Notes under the pieces: generated by a model | Databases searched by the model: none | What the model was told of the DNA's origin: nothing | The model's input: the letters and a program-made list of their open reading frames with translations, nothing else | Program-made: the position numbers and the translations under genes | Shown here: in pieces, positions 1-8,300 of the stretch | How the letters are laid out: each line of letters opens with the position of its first letter | Numbering within the stretch: the stretch's first letter is position 1 | From: Streptomyces sp. SAJ15 | GTDB lineage: Bacteria; Actinomycetota; Actinomycetes; Streptomycetales; Streptomycetaceae | Direction of reading: 5' to 3' | Assembly (NCBI RefSeq): GCF_007595705.1 | Contig: NZ_NISY01000001.1 | Span: 930,001 to 994,000, forward strand | DNA length: 64,000 nt

Positions 1-88
1 CGGAGCGCACGGCCTCGACGGGGCCGCGCCTGGTCTGGAAGGTCCGGGCGAGCCCGGTGGTGACGACGCTGGGTCGGTTCGGCATGGC
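1..88 (-). CDS. ABC transporter ATP-binding protein, N-terminal fragment (runs off the window)
   Basis: Only the first 29 codons are present, reading leftward from an ATG at 88-86. The peptide begins MPNRPSVVTTGLARTF and continues QTRRGPVEAVRS. This is the usual first beta-strand region of drug-exporter type (DrrA-like) ABC ATPases, just before the Walker A loop, which lies outside the window. It is divergent from the TetR gene at 165, a common arrangement for a repressor and the exporter it controls. The family call is an inference from a short N-terminus; the Walker motifs cannot be checked here. Confidence 0.65.
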
Positions 89-164
89 GCCAGAAAAACA
101 TAGCCACTTAAAAATTGCAATGACTACAAAAATTGAGCGAGCCCATCGAAGCTAGGATGGGGAC
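89..164. promoter_or_regulatory. Divergent AT-rich promoter/operator region between ABC exporter and TetR genes
   Basis: This short spacer is strikingly AT-rich for this genome. It contains a perfect 8-bp palindrome ATTGCAAT at about 114-121 and two direct copies of AAAAATTG at about 110-117 and 128-135. It lies between divergent start codons, so it probably carries both promoters and the TetR operator. Which element the repressor binds is not known. Confidence 0.5.
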
Positions 165-833
165 ATGGACGGCAGGGCACAGGCGGCGGCACCGCGCACC
201 GAGGGGCTGCGGGAGCGGAAGAAGCGACAGACCCGGCAGCACATCTCGGACGTGGCCACGGGGCTGTTCCTGGAGCGCGGCTTCGACGCGGTGACCATCG
301 CCGAGATCGCCGACGCCGCCGACGTGTCGGTCAACACCGTCTACAACTACTTCCCGGCCAAGGAGGACCTCTTCTTCGACCGCCAGGACGAGCAGGTCAA
401 CCGGCTCTCGCGGGCCATCGAGGGGCGTGAGGTCGGCGAGTCCGCCGCCCACGCGGTGCTGCGGGCCCTGCGCACCAGCCTGGAGGAGGGCACCGCCGAC
501 GGCCTCAACCCGGGCTTCCGGCGCTTCATGGAGGTCATCAGGGAGTCCACCGCGCTGAGCGCCCGGATCCTGACGATGCAGGAGCTGATCTGCCAGGCCG
601 TGGGACGCACGCTGCGCGAGGAGACCGGCGCCGACGAGGACGACCCGCTGCCGATGCTCATCGCCAGTCAGCTGTCCTGGGTCTCCAGCGTCGTGGTCAA
701 CGGGGTGCTGCGGCTGGTGGCGGCCGGCGGGGAGCCCGAGGAGGTGGCCCGCACCGTCCTCGGCACGCTGGACACCGTCGAGTCGCTGCTGGGCGAGCGC
801 ACCCTCAACTATGCGGTGAAGAACACACCGTGA
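165..833 (+). CDS. TetR/AcrR family transcriptional regulator
   Basis: A 222-residue protein of normal TetR length. After a charged N-terminal arm rich in Arg and Lys (about residues 12-23), the helix-turn-helix is visible at about 44-66: TIAEIADAADVSVNTVYNYF, with the typical AlaAsp-Val-Ser turn and Tyr-x-Tyr-Phe end of the recognition helix. The C-terminal two thirds are the variable ligand-binding and dimerisation domain. It is divergent from an ABC exporter ATPase gene at the window edge, which suggests it represses that exporter and itself in response to a toxic small molecule. The ATG at 165 is used; no better start lies upstream. The ligand is unknown. Confidence 0.9.
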   Translation: MDGRAQAAAPRTEGLRERKKRQTRQHISDVATGLFLERGFDAVTIAEIADAADVSVNTVYNYFPAKEDLFFDRQDEQVNRLSRAIEGREVGESAAHAVLRALRTSLEEGTADGLNPGFRRFMEVIRESTALSARILTMQELICQAVGRTLREETGADEDDPLPMLIASQLSWVSSVVVNGVLRLVAAGGEPEEVARTVLGTLDTVESLLGERTLNYAVKNTP

Positions 834-910
834 CGCGCCTTACTTAGGGCTGCACGGGGCCCGGACGGGCACTAGGGTCCGGCACATACGTCGAGGAGAG
901 GGTGTGTGTC

Positions 911-1759
911 GTGGCGAAGAAGCTCGCCGTCATCGGGGCCGGACTCATGGGGTCCGGTATCGCTCAGGTCTCGGCCCAGGCCGGGTACGAGGTCGTGCTG
1001 CGTGATGTCACGGACGAGGCCCTCGCGCGGGGGAAGAGCGGTATCGAGGCGTCCTACGAGAAGTTCGTCTCCAAGGGCAAGCTGACCGCCGAGGACGCCA
1101 CCCAGGCCCTGGCCCGCATCACCACCACGACCGACCTCGACGCCGCCGCCGACGCCGACATCGTGGTCGAGGCCGTCTTCGAGAAGATCGAGATCAAGCG
1201 GGAGATCTTCCGCACCCTGGACGGGCTGGTCAAGGACGACACCGTACTGGCGTCCAACACCTCCGCGATCCCGATCACCAAGATCGCGGCCGCCACCAGC
1301 CGCCCGGAGCGGGTGGTGGGCACCCACTTCTTCTCGCCGGTGCCGATGATGCAGCTCTGCGAGCTGGTGCGCGGCTACAAGACCAGCGACGAGACGCTGG
1401 CCCGGGCCCGCGCCTTCGCCGAGGAGGTCGGCAAGACCTGCATCGTCGTCAACCGCGACGTGGCGGGGTTCGTCACCACCCGACTGATCATCGCCCTGGT
1501 CAACGAGGCGGCCAAGCTGTACGAGTCCGGGGTGGCCACCGCCGAGGACATCGACATCGCCTGCAAGCTGGGCTTCGGGCACGCCATGGGCCCGCTGGCC
1601 ACCACCGACCTGACCGGCGTGGACATCCTGCTGCACGCCGCCGACAACATCTACGCCGAGTCCCAGGACGAGAAGTTCGCGGCGCCGGAGATCATGCGCC
1701 GAATGGTCGATGCGGGTGATATCGGCCGCAAGAGCGGGCAGGGCTTCTACCAGCACTGA
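911..1759 (+). CDS. hbd: 3-hydroxybutyryl-CoA dehydrogenase
   Basis: NAD(P)-dependent oxidation/reduction between 3-hydroxybutyryl-CoA and acetoacetyl-CoA in the cytoplasm. The product is 282 residues, the usual length of the short single-function form. The Rossmann motif GAGLMGSGIA begins at residue 9. The catalytic region shows ASNTSAIPIT at about 114-123 and then GTHFFSPVPMM with His139 and Glu151, the expected His-Glu pair. I chose the GTG at 911 (MAKKLAVIGAG) over the in-frame GTG at 902, because GAGGAG lies about 13 nt upstream of 911 but only 4 nt upstream of 902. Together with the thiolase at 21.7 kb it could build or degrade C4 acyl-CoA for the ethylmalonyl-CoA or butyryl-CoA routes. 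It stands alone, with a terminator behind it. Confidence 0.93.
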   Translation: MAKKLAVIGAGLMGSGIAQVSAQAGYEVVLRDVTDEALARGKSGIEASYEKFVSKGKLTAEDATQALARITTTTDLDAAADADIVVEAVFEKIEIKREIFRTLDGLVKDDTVLASNTSAIPITKIAAATSRPERVVGTHFFSPVPMMQLCELVRGYKTSDETLARARAFAEEVGKTCIVVNRDVAGFVTTRLIIALVNEAAKLYESGVATAEDIDIACKLGFGHAMGPLATTDLTGVDILLHAADNIYAESQDEKFAAPEIMRRMVDAGDIGRKSGQGFYQH

Positions 1760-1785
1760 CCGACCGACGGGCGCGGCCCGCGCGT

Positions 1786-1810
1786 GGCGGGCGTCCGGTG
1801 GGCGCCCGCC
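1786..1810 (+). terminator. Hairpin terminator downstream of hbd
   Basis: A perfect 8-bp stem, GGCGGGCG (1786-1793) with CGCCCGCC (1803-1810), and a 9-nt loop, 26 nt after the hbd stop codon. There is no U-run, which is usual for Streptomyces hairpin terminators. Confidence 0.55.
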
Positions 1811-1943
1811 GCGCGCGGTGCGCGGCCGTATCAGCTGACGCTGACGCAGTATCAGGTCAGCGGCGCGTCCGAACTTCACCCTCGTGGGTGAATTCGGTAT
1901 CGGTTCGCTTACAGGCGGCAACTTTGCCGTGTGAGAGGCAGTC

Positions 1944-1957
1944 AGTTCTATAGAACT
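1944..1957. promoter_or_regulatory. Perfect 14-bp AT-rich palindrome upstream of the STAS gene
   Basis: AGTTCTATAGAACT is its own reverse complement and is followed by a T-run. It lies 34 bp before the ATG at 1992. AT-rich dyads of this kind are rare in this DNA, and the position fits an operator or promoter element for the STAS gene. With no loop it is not a good terminator. Confidence 0.5.
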
Positions 1958-1991
1958 TTTTGACAACACGCACCACATCAGGGGAGCGCAT

Positions 1992-2315
1992 ATGCATATC
2001 AGGGGCGACCACGCCGAGCTGGTCGTCGGGGGCCGCCTCGACGTCCGCAGCGCGGCGGACGCCCGTACGGCCCTGCACTCGGCCATCGACGCCGGCCACG
2101 GCGACCTGGTGCTCGACCTCACCGAGCTGGACTCCTGGGACGCCACCGGCCTCGGCGTGATCATGGGTGCGCACCGCAGGGCCGGCCGGGCGGGCCGCAG
2201 ACTCGTGCTGCGCGGTGTGCCGCCCCAGATGCAGCGGCTGCTGGTGGCCACCCGGCTGCACCGCATCCTGGCCATCGAGGGCGGGCTGGAGGCCGAGTCC
2301 CTGCCGCGCGTCTGA
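1992..2315 (+). CDS. STAS-domain protein, anti-anti-sigma factor-like
   Basis: A 107-residue single STAS domain, the length of SpoIIAA/RsbV proteins. These bind anti-sigma kinases and release a sigma factor when unphosphorylated. The phosphorylation-loop region reads LDSWDATGLGVIMGAHRRA. The residue at the usual phospho-acceptor place is Thr (DATG) instead of the common Ser (DSSG), so phosphorylation is plausible but uncertain. The ATG is preceded by GGGGAG with short spacing. No anti-sigma kinase or sigma gene is adjacent, so the partner is encoded elsewhere. It could also be a structural STAS protein that is not phosphorylated. Confidence 0.88.
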   Translation: MHIRGDHAELVVGGRLDVRSAADARTALHSAIDAGHGDLVLDLTELDSWDATGLGVIMGAHRRAGRAGRRLVLRGVPPQMQRLLVATRLHRILAIEGGLEAESLPRV

Positions 2316-2713
2316 CGGCCGGGCCGCCACGGCGCCCCGGCCGCCGACCCGGGGGACCGCCGACCAGCGGGAGCACGGAGCCTCCCTCACCGGTGCCCCG
2401 ACACCCGACGGGCCACGGTCCTCGGAGCCCGGGGTGTTCGGGCCGGCCGGCCGCGGAGCCCGGAGCGCTCGGGCCCGCCGGGTCCCGGGCGGGGCCGTCG
2501 AGCGGGTCCGCCGACCGGCGGTATGAGCGGTCTCACGCCGCGGACGGACCGACCGGGGTGCCACACGGCCCGTCGCGCTCGGTGGATACTGTGGGAAGTT
2601 CTGGGGTTCGGTTCTCCACCGCACACCCACTGCCTTCGGCGGGCACCGGGAGTGAGTGCTGACCAGCCGGGGAGGAACACAGCACGCCACCACGCACCTG
2701 GGGGGCTTAGGCC
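2316..2713. other. Intergenic region with no recognisable gene
   Basis: About 400 bp. The first half is GC-rich without a convincing reading frame. The second half probably holds the promoter of the large gene at 2714. An inverted pair GGTGGA / TCCACC brackets a short segment near 2580-2620. I see no RNA gene here. Confidence 0.6.
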
Positions 2714-5308
2714 ATGGACCCGACGACGATGGGACCCGCGGGACCGGACGAGCACGGTCACGAGGACCCGGCGCCCCGCGCCGGCGACGGCGGCGCCGTA
2801 CCGCCGCGGGAGCTGACCCCGCCGTCCGGACCCGCCCGCACCACCCAGCTGGTCTCCGGCGATCTGCTGGTCACCGTCAACCCGATCGACGGCAGCGAGA
2901 TAGAGCCCTGCCCGCCCAGCCGCCGACCCGCGGGCGCGCGCCGACACACCGAGGAGGAGCGGGCCGAGCTGCGCCGCGCCGCCGCCCCGCAGCCGCCCAC
3001 CGGCCCCGGCGGCCTGCCCGAGCTGCCGACGCTGGAGCGCGAGGAGGAGCGGGAGCGGCTGGTACGACTGCTCTCCCGCGGCCGCTCGGTGCGGCTGACC
3101 GGCCCCTCCGGCGCCGGCCGCACCGTGCTGTTGGACGCCGTCGCCGAGGACTGCGCGGAGCTGGCCCCGGACGGCGTGGTGCGACTGACCGGCCACCACC
3201 GCACCTCCGCCGACCTGCTGCACGAGCTGTACGCCGCCGTCTACGGCGCGGGCGGCTCCGTCCACCGCCCCGACCGCGAGGAGCTGCTGGCCGCGGTGGC
3301 CGACATCGGCGCGGTCGTCGTCCTGGACGACCTGGAGTTCGGCGGCGCGGCCCTGGACGAGTTCCTCGACGCCACGCCCGAGTGCGCCTTCCTGATCTCC
3401 GTCACCCCGGACGTTCCGGCACCCTCCGCCGGCTCGCACCTGGAGGAGATGTTCCTCAGCGGGCTGAGTCAGAACGGTTGCCTGGAACTGCTGGAGCAGG
3501 CCGCCCGACGCCCGCTCACCGAGGAGGAGGCCGACTGGGCCGCCGACCTGTGGTTCGAGTCCGAGGGCCTGCCGCTGCGCTTCGTCCAGGCCGGGGCGCT
3601 GCTGCGGCAACTGGACGAACTGCGGGCCGCGCCCGGCTCCTTCGACAGCTACGGCGACCTCACCAAGGCGCCCGTCCCCGCCCAGACGGCGGAGACCGAC
3701 GACGCCCACGGCGGCGAGACGGTACCGCTGCCCACCCTGGCCGAGGGCGTCGCCCCGGCCGCCCTGCTGGCCTCCCGGCTCAGCGAGGCCGCCCGCCACG
3801 CGCTGCGGTTCGCGGTCGCCCTCGGCGGCGAGCTGCCCCACCAGTCCCATCTGCCCGCCCTGACCGGGGACACCCACGCCGACGCCGCCATCGGCGAACT
3901 GCTGGGCTGCGGCCTGATCACCGCCACCGGGCCGCACTACCGGCTCGCCGGCGGCGTGGTCGCCCAGCTGACCGCCGCCGGGTACGCCGAGGAGGCGCCC
4001 GAGCACGCGCTCGGCGTCGCCCAGCACTACGCCTGGTGGGCCGGCCACCCCTCGGTCGCCGCCGAGCGCGTCGCCCTGGAGGCGGACGCCGTCCTCGCCA
4101 CCCTGTCCGCCCTGATCGCCGCTCGGGTGGCCGCGCAGACCAGCGCCGCCGTGCTGCTGGCCCGCACCGCCGCGCCCGCCTTCGCCGGCGCGCTGGCCTG
4201 GGGCGCCTGGGAGCGCACCCTGCGGCACGGCCAGGAGGCCGCCCGACTGGCGGGGGAGGTCGCCGAGGAGGCGTACTTCCACCACGAGCTGGGCGTCCTC
4301 GCGCTGTGCAGCGGCAACCTGGACCGGGCGCGGGCCGAGCTGGAGGCATCCATCGGCCTGCGTGGCGTGCTCTCCGACCGGCGCGGCGCGGTGGCCGGGC
4401 GGCGCGCCCTGGCCCTGGTCGCCGACCGTTCCGGCGGCCCGACGCGACCGGCCCCGGCAGCGCCCGGAGGCACCGCGCCGGGCGAGGAGGTCCCGGACGC
4501 CCGCACCGAACAGTCCGCCTCTCCGCCGGGCGGCGTCCCGGCACCACTGCCCGGGGACAACACGACCACGGCGGTCACCTCCGCCCCCCCGCCGCCCAGC
4601 GCGGCCCCCACCGGCCTCCCGGGCGGCGCGAGCGGCACGGCCGGCGCGAGCGCCGCCGGCGGCGCGGGCGCTCCCCCAAGCGGCGGCAAGCCGCGGCGTA
4701 CGCTGCCGTGGATGGCCCTGACCGGCGCCCGGCGGAACCTGGTCGCGGCGGGCGCCGGCGCCCTGCTGGTGGCGGTGCTCGGCACCGTCGTCACCCTGGG
4801 CGCCACCTCCGGGAACGAGGACGAGGGCAATCCGGCGAACCCCGGCAAGCCGGGCCAGTCGGCGTCCCAGCAGGACGAGGACGACGGGCTCACCGCCGAC
4901 GAGCCGGTGCCGGACGGCGGCGACCAGCAGCCGCGGCCCGGCGTCAGCGGTGCCGCCCCGATCCCGTCGGCCTCCGGTGCCTCGCCCTCCGGCAGCGCCG
5001 AACCCGGCGACCCCTCGACGAGCGGTGACCCCTCGCCGTCCGGCTCCGACGAGCCCAGCGGATCGCCGAGCCCGACCGGCCGGCCGACCACGCCGACCGA
5101 CCCGCCGACCACGAGCCCGACGCCGACCAGGACCACCGGCCCCACCCCGACGACGACGCCGCCGACCACCCCGCCGACGACTCCCCCCACGACGCCGCCG
5201 ACCACCCCGCCGACGACGCCGCCCACCAACCCGCCCAGCACCGCCACCGGCCCCCTCCCCACCACCGCCACCGCCCCCGAGCCGGCCCCGGAAACCCCGA
5301 CGGCCTGA
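2714..5308 (+). CDS. Large membrane-anchored P-loop NTPase-like protein with Pro/Thr-rich C-terminal stalk
   Basis: An 864-residue protein. An N-terminal NTPase-like module has a Walker A-like loop GPSGAGRT at 130-137 and a Walker B-like strand VVVLDD at about 201-206. The invariant Walker A lysine is replaced by Arg. An alpha-helical region follows to about residue 560, with features of STAND/AAA regulatory ATPases. A Ser/Pro/Ala linker leads to one transmembrane helix at about 675-697 (NLVAAGAGALLVAVLGTVVTLG). The tail after it is low-complexity Gly/Ser/Pro/Thr and ends in repeated TPPT units encoded around 5155-5235. The likely topology is NTPase inside, stalk outside. It is a single-gene unit with a terminator. 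Function unknown; a signalling or wall-spanning role is only inference. Confidence 0.85.
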   Translation: MDPTTMGPAGPDEHGHEDPAPRAGDGGAVPPRELTPPSGPARTTQLVSGDLLVTVNPIDGSEIEPCPPSRRPAGARRHTEEERAELRRAAAPQPPTGPGGLPELPTLEREEERERLVRLLSRGRSVRLTGPSGAGRTVLLDAVAEDCAELAPDGVVRLTGHHRTSADLLHELYAAVYGAGGSVHRPDREELLAAVADIGAVVVLDDLEFGGAALDEFLDATPECAFLISVTPDVPAPSAGSHLEEMFLSGLSQNGCLELLEQAARRPLTEEEADWAADLWFESEGLPLRFVQAGALLRQLDELRAAPGSFDSYGDLTKAPVPAQTAETDDAHGGETVPLPTLAEGVAPAALLASRLSEAARHALRFAVALGGELPHQSHLPALTGDTHADAAIGELLGCGLITATGPHYRLAGGVVAQLTAAGYAEEAPEHALGVAQHYAWWAGHPSVAAERVALEADAVLATLSALIAARVAAQTSAAVLLARTAAPAFAGALAWGAWERTLRHGQEAARLAGEVAEEAYFHHELGVLALCSGNLDRARAELEASIGLRGVLSDRRGAVAGRRALALVADRSGGPTRPAPAAPGGTAPGEEVPDARTEQSASPPGGVPAPLPGDNTTTAVTSAPPPPSAAPTGLPGGASGTAGASAAGGAGAPPSGGKPRRTLPWMALTGARRNLVAAGAGALLVAVLGTVVTLGATSGNEDEGNPANPGKPGQSASQQDEDDGLTADEPVPDGGDQQPRPGVSGAAPIPSASGASPSGSAEPGDPSTSGDPSPSGSDEPSGSPSPTGRPTTPTDPPTTSPTPTRTTGPTPTTTPPTTPPTTPPTTPPTTPPTTPPTNPPSTATGPLPTTATAPEPAPETPTA

Positions 5309-5319
5309 CGCCTCCCCGC

Positions 5320-5337
5320 AAGCCCGGGCGGGGGCTT
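5320..5337 (+). terminator. Terminator of the membrane NTPase-like gene
   Basis: AAGCCC (5320-5325) pairs with GGGCTT (5332-5337) around a GC-rich loop and is followed by TTCATT. It starts 12 nt after the stop codon at 5308. Confidence 0.5.
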
Positions 5338-5508
5338 TCATTCCGCCGCGACGGCGGGACGCGTGACGCCGGAGTCCGGCGGTGCCGAACAGGGCGCGGC
5401 GGGTTGGGGTCCGCTGGCCTCCGGTCGCCGGCGACGGCCAGCGGCTTCATTCCGCCGCGACGGCGGGACGCGTGACGGCGGAGTCCGGCGGTGCCGAACA
5501 GGGCGCGG
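5337..5508. repeat. Direct repeat pair of 63 bp, offset by 109 bp
   Basis: Positions 5337-5399 and 5446-5508 are identical except for one base. Each copy contains CCGCCGCGACGGCG, about 20 variable bases, then CGGCGGTGCCGAAC. The same two 14-bp blocks with the same spacing occur at 27013-27061 and 27184-27232, and in reverse orientation at 15768-15816 with one mismatch in one block. The repeats lie between converging genes and are not in any credible reading frame. Confidence 0.85.
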
Positions 5509-5557
5509 TGCCGAACAAGGCGCGGTGCCGAACAAGGCGCGGTGCCGAACAAGGCAT
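5490..5557. repeat. 17-bp tandem repeat, four copies
   Basis: The unit GGTGCCGAACAAGGCGC occurs at 5490, 5507, 5524 and 5541. The first copy has one change (CAGGG for CAAGG) and the last ends in AT. The repeat grows out of the end of the second 63-bp direct repeat. This is a candidate variable-number tandem repeat between converging genes. Confidence 0.9.
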
Positions 5558-5609
5558 GGAGGGGGCTCGGCCCCCACGCGCGACTCGCCCCCCGCAGGGG
5601 AAAAGGCAA

Positions 5610-5641
5610 GGCCCGGGGCCCCTCAAGGGGTGCCCCGGGCC
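5610..5641. terminator. Strong bidirectional hairpin downstream of nucS
   Basis: A perfect 10-bp stem, GGCCCGGGGC (5610-5619) with GCCCCGGGCC (5632-5641), whose loop can pair further (CCC-TCAA-GGGG). It lies 13 bp beyond the nucS stop codon and can serve transcripts from either side. Confidence 0.75.
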
Positions 5642-5654
5642 GGGAAGCCGTGGG

Positions 5655-6317
5655 TCAGAACAGGCGCAGCTTGTCGTCTTCCACGCCGCGCAACGCGTCG
5701 TAGTCGAGGACGACGCACCCGATGCCCCGGTCCGTCGCGAGGACGCGGGCCTGGGGCTTGATCTCCTGGGCGGCGAAGACGCCCTTGACGGGGGCGAGGT
5801 GCGGGTCGCGGTTGAGGAGCTCGAGATAGCGGGTGAGCTGCTCGACGCCGTCGATCTCTCCGCGGCGCTTGATCTCGACGGCGACGGTCGCCCCGTCGGC
5901 GTCCCGGCAGAGAATGTCCACGGGGCCAATGGCAGTGGGGTATTCACGCCGAATAAGCGTCCAGCCATCGCCAAGTGTCTCGATCCGATCGGCGAGCAGC
6001 TCCTGAAGGTGCGCTTCCACGCCGTCTTTGATCAGTCCGGGGTCCACCCCGAGCTCATGCGAGGAGTCGTGAAGGATCTCCTCCATGGTGATGATGAGCT
6101 TCTCGCCCGCCTTGTTCACCACCGTCCAGACACTGCCGTCCCCCTCCTTCAGGGTGCACGGCGGCGACATCCAGTTGAGGGGCTTGTAGGCCCGGTCATC
6201 CGCGTGAATGGACACACTGCCGTCGGCCTTGATCAGGATGAGGCGGGGTGCCGACGGGAGGTGGGCGGTGAGCCGGCCCGCGTAGTCCACGGAGCAACGG
6301 GCGATGACGAGACGCAT
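5655..6317 (-). CDS. nucS: Mismatch-specific endonuclease NucS (EndoMS)
   Basis: NucS makes double-strand cuts at mismatches and is the basis of non-MutS mismatch repair in actinobacteria. The product is 220 residues, the expected length. The N-terminal DNA-binding half begins [16 protein letters not shown]. The C-terminal half has the PD-(D/E)XK nuclease core, with Asp in GPVDILCRD and Glu-x-Lys in VAVEIKRRG. The extreme C-terminus DDKLRLF matches the beta-clamp-binding tail of the family. An upstream in-frame extension exists, but the ATG at 6317 gives the family N-terminus. It converges on the large gene to its left; a small conserved gene starts divergently at 6530. Confidence 0.95.
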   Translation of the reverse strand: MRLVIARCSVDYAGRLTAHLPSAPRLILIKADGSVSIHADDRAYKPLNWMSPPCTLKEGDGSVWTVVNKAGEKLIITMEEILHDSSHELGVDPGLIKDGVEAHLQELLADRIETLGDGWTLIRREYPTAIGPVDILCRDADGATVAVEIKRRGEIDGVEQLTRYLELLNRDPHLAPVKGVFAAQEIKPQARVLATDRGIGCVVLDYDALRGVEDDKLRLF

Positions 6318-6529
6318 GGTGGGCAACGCTACTCGACGGCGGGGGGTCGACGCGATTCGTCCAGCGATCGACCTGTTCGGCCCTGGCTGGTTGTGTGTGC
6401 ATTCTCCTGGTGCCGGTGCGGTGGCCGAATTAGGGTTGAAGCGGATGGTCGTCGGCTGTGCACCCTGCGTCGCGGCCGTCCGCCCGTCCCTGAGACCCTG
6501 TGCTCTGGGGTCGCGAGAGGAGAAACCCC

Positions 6530-6922
6530 ATGTCGCTGGACGTCTCACCGGCCCTCCTCGAACAGGCCGAGCGAGGCGAGGTCGACGAAGCCGCCTTCGT
6601 CGACTGCGTCCGGACCTCCCTGCCGTACGCATGGGAGATGATCAGCTCTTTGGTGGCCCAGCTCAAGGTCGACGGCGGTGACTTCGCCGACAACCAGACG
6701 CCGCCGCCGGACGAGCAGGCGCGTGGTCAGCTGTTGCGGGCCTTGGCGAGTGATGCGATCCGGGGCGCGCTGCAGCGTCATTTCGGGGTACGACTGGCCT
6801 TCCAGAACTGCCATCGGGTGGCGGTCTTCCCCCTGGACGCGTCCGCGGACGAGAGACTCGCCCGCTTCACGTCCATCAGAGGTCAGCTGCTCAACCAGTC
6901 CCCCGAACTGCGCGACTGCTGA
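6530..6922 (+). CDS. SCO5389-family conserved small protein
   Basis: A 130-residue soluble protein of unknown function, beginning [19 protein letters not shown], which I recognise as the conserved Streptomyces family named after SCO5389. It has no signal peptide, membrane segment or known motif. A helical N-terminus rich in Glu is followed by [20 protein letters not shown]. The ATG at 6530 is chosen over the upstream in-frame start at 6500, because GAGAGGAGAAA precedes it at proper spacing. It is divergent from nucS with about 210 bp between starts. Confidence 0.85.
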   Translation: MSLDVSPALLEQAERGEVDEAAFVDCVRTSLPYAWEMISSLVAQLKVDGGDFADNQTPPPDEQARGQLLRALASDAIRGALQRHFGVRLAFQNCHRVAVFPLDASADERLARFTSIRGQLLNQSPELRDC

Positions 6923-7047
6923 CAGCCGTCGGCTGCCGCTCCGCGAGCGGGGAGGTGCTTGAGGTCAGGAGCGGCAGCACGCGCCGAGACCCACCGGGCG
7001 GGTCCCAGCGGCGCGGGGCCCGGCACGACGCGCCGTGGCGGGCGCCG

Positions 7048-8082
7048 TCAGCCGAGGAGCGGCAGCACCTCGTGCCCCAGCCGCCGTACGTTCTCCTCCG
7101 TGGTCGCCAGATCGCCCGAACCCTCCACCAACAGCGCGAAGCGCCGGATTCCGGTGCGCTCGGCGGTCGCCGCGAGCCGGTCGGCGCACAGCCGGGGTGG
7201 GCCCACCGGATGCAGCCGGCAGAGCAGTTCGGCGTATCCGTGCGGATCCCGCATCCGCCGCTGCCGGCCGTCGATCGTGCGGTGCGCGGCCAGCCCCTGG
7301 CGTAACCAGCCGGGCATCGCCTTGAGGAGCACCTCGGCCGCCTCCGGGCGGCCGTCCGCGATCTGCGCCACCCCGGCCGAGATGTGCTCCGTCGCCCCGA
7401 CCGACTCCGGAGGGTGACCGGCGGCCAGCGCGCACTCCCGCCACAGCGCCACCATCTCCGCCTTCTCCTCGTCCCCGCTGTGCATCCCCAGCAGCATCGG
7501 CAGCCCGCGCTCGGCGGCGAGCCGCACGCTGCCGGGCGAGGTGCAGGCCACCACGACGCCGGGGCCGGTGGAGCCGGGCCCGTCCAGCCCCTCGCGGGGG
7601 CGCGGCACCACCGGCACCTCGCGGAAGCGGAACCGCTCGCCGTCCGCCCCGACGCACGGCTCGCGCAGCCAGCGCAGCAGCAGGTCGAGCGACTCCGGGA
7701 AGTCCTTCTCGTACGCGGCGAGTCCGGCGCCGAAGACCTCAAGGTCCACCCATGGGCCGCCGCGGCCGACACCGAGGGTGAAGCGGCCGCCGGACAACAG
7801 GTGTAGCAGCGCGGCCTGTTCGCCCAGGGCGACGGGGTGCGCGGTGGGCAGCACGCTGATCGCGGTGCCCACGGATATCCGCCGGGTGCGGCCGAGGAGC
7901 AGCGCCGCCAGCGTGACGGCGGACGGGCAGACGCCGTAGGGAACGAAGTGGTGCTCGGCGAGCCAGACGGCGTCCAGGCCGGACGCCTCGGCGGTCTCGG
8001 CGGACCGCACCGCACGGTGCAGCGCCTCGCCCTGTCCCTGGCCGGGGAATTGGGCGGCCAGGATGAAAGCCCCCACGCGCAT
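7048..8082 (-). CDS. LLM-class (luciferase-like) flavin-dependent oxidoreductase; contains a TTA codon
   Basis: A 344-residue protein with the bacterial luciferase-like TIM-barrel pattern: MRVGAFILAAQFPGQG at the start, then AVWLAEHHF, then RISVGTAISVLPTAHPVALGEQ, then FTLGVGRGG. Such enzymes use reduced FMN or F420 to oxidise small organic molecules; the substrate cannot be told from sequence. The ATG at 8082 is chosen over an upstream extension because it starts the first barrel strand and has GGCGGAGAG before it. Codon 260 (7305-7303) is TTA, in Gly-Trp-Leu-Arg, so translation should depend on the bldA tRNA if this is a typical Streptomyces. The gene converges with the small gene to its left. 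Confidence 0.88.
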   Translation of the reverse strand: MRVGAFILAAQFPGQGQGEALHRAVRSAETAEASGLDAVWLAEHHFVPYGVCPSAVTLAALLLGRTRRISVGTAISVLPTAHPVALGEQAALLHLLSGGRFTLGVGRGGPWVDLEVFGAGLAAYEKDFPESLDLLLRWLREPCVGADGERFRFREVPVVPRPREGLDGPGSTGPGVVVACTSPGSVRLAAERGLPMLLGMHSGDEEKAEMVALWRECALAAGHPPESVGATEHISAGVAQIADGRPEAAEVLLKAMPGWLRQGLAAHRTIDGRQRRMRDPHGYAELLCRLHPVGPPRLCADRLAATAERTGIRRFALLVEGSGDLATTEENVRRLGHEVLPLLG

Positions 8083-8300
8083 GTCGCTCTCCGCCTCTCT
8101 CGCGGTTCTCGGCTTGGCCCCGGATGCTCGACCCCTCACCGGCAATAACGCCTGACACGTGCCAAAGGCACGGCCTGGCAAGAATTTTTGGATGATGATC
8201 GGAGAGTGGCTGTGGATAACGCGTACCCCGCAGCGTGACGGTGACGCGTAACCTGGTGACAGTCCGTGGCTTCACCGTCCGACGACGCCCGAGGTATCCC

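Noticed and set aside
2387..5341. 984-codon minus-strand frame opposite the membrane NTPase-like gene
   Set aside because: The translation is Gly/Arg filler without domains, whereas the plus strand has P-loop, membrane helix and stalk in order.
5655..6632. 325-codon version of nucS starting upstream at 6632
   Set aside because: The extra 105 residues are Arg-rich and overlap the divergent gene at 6530. The ATG at 6317 gives the conserved NucS N-terminus and normal length.
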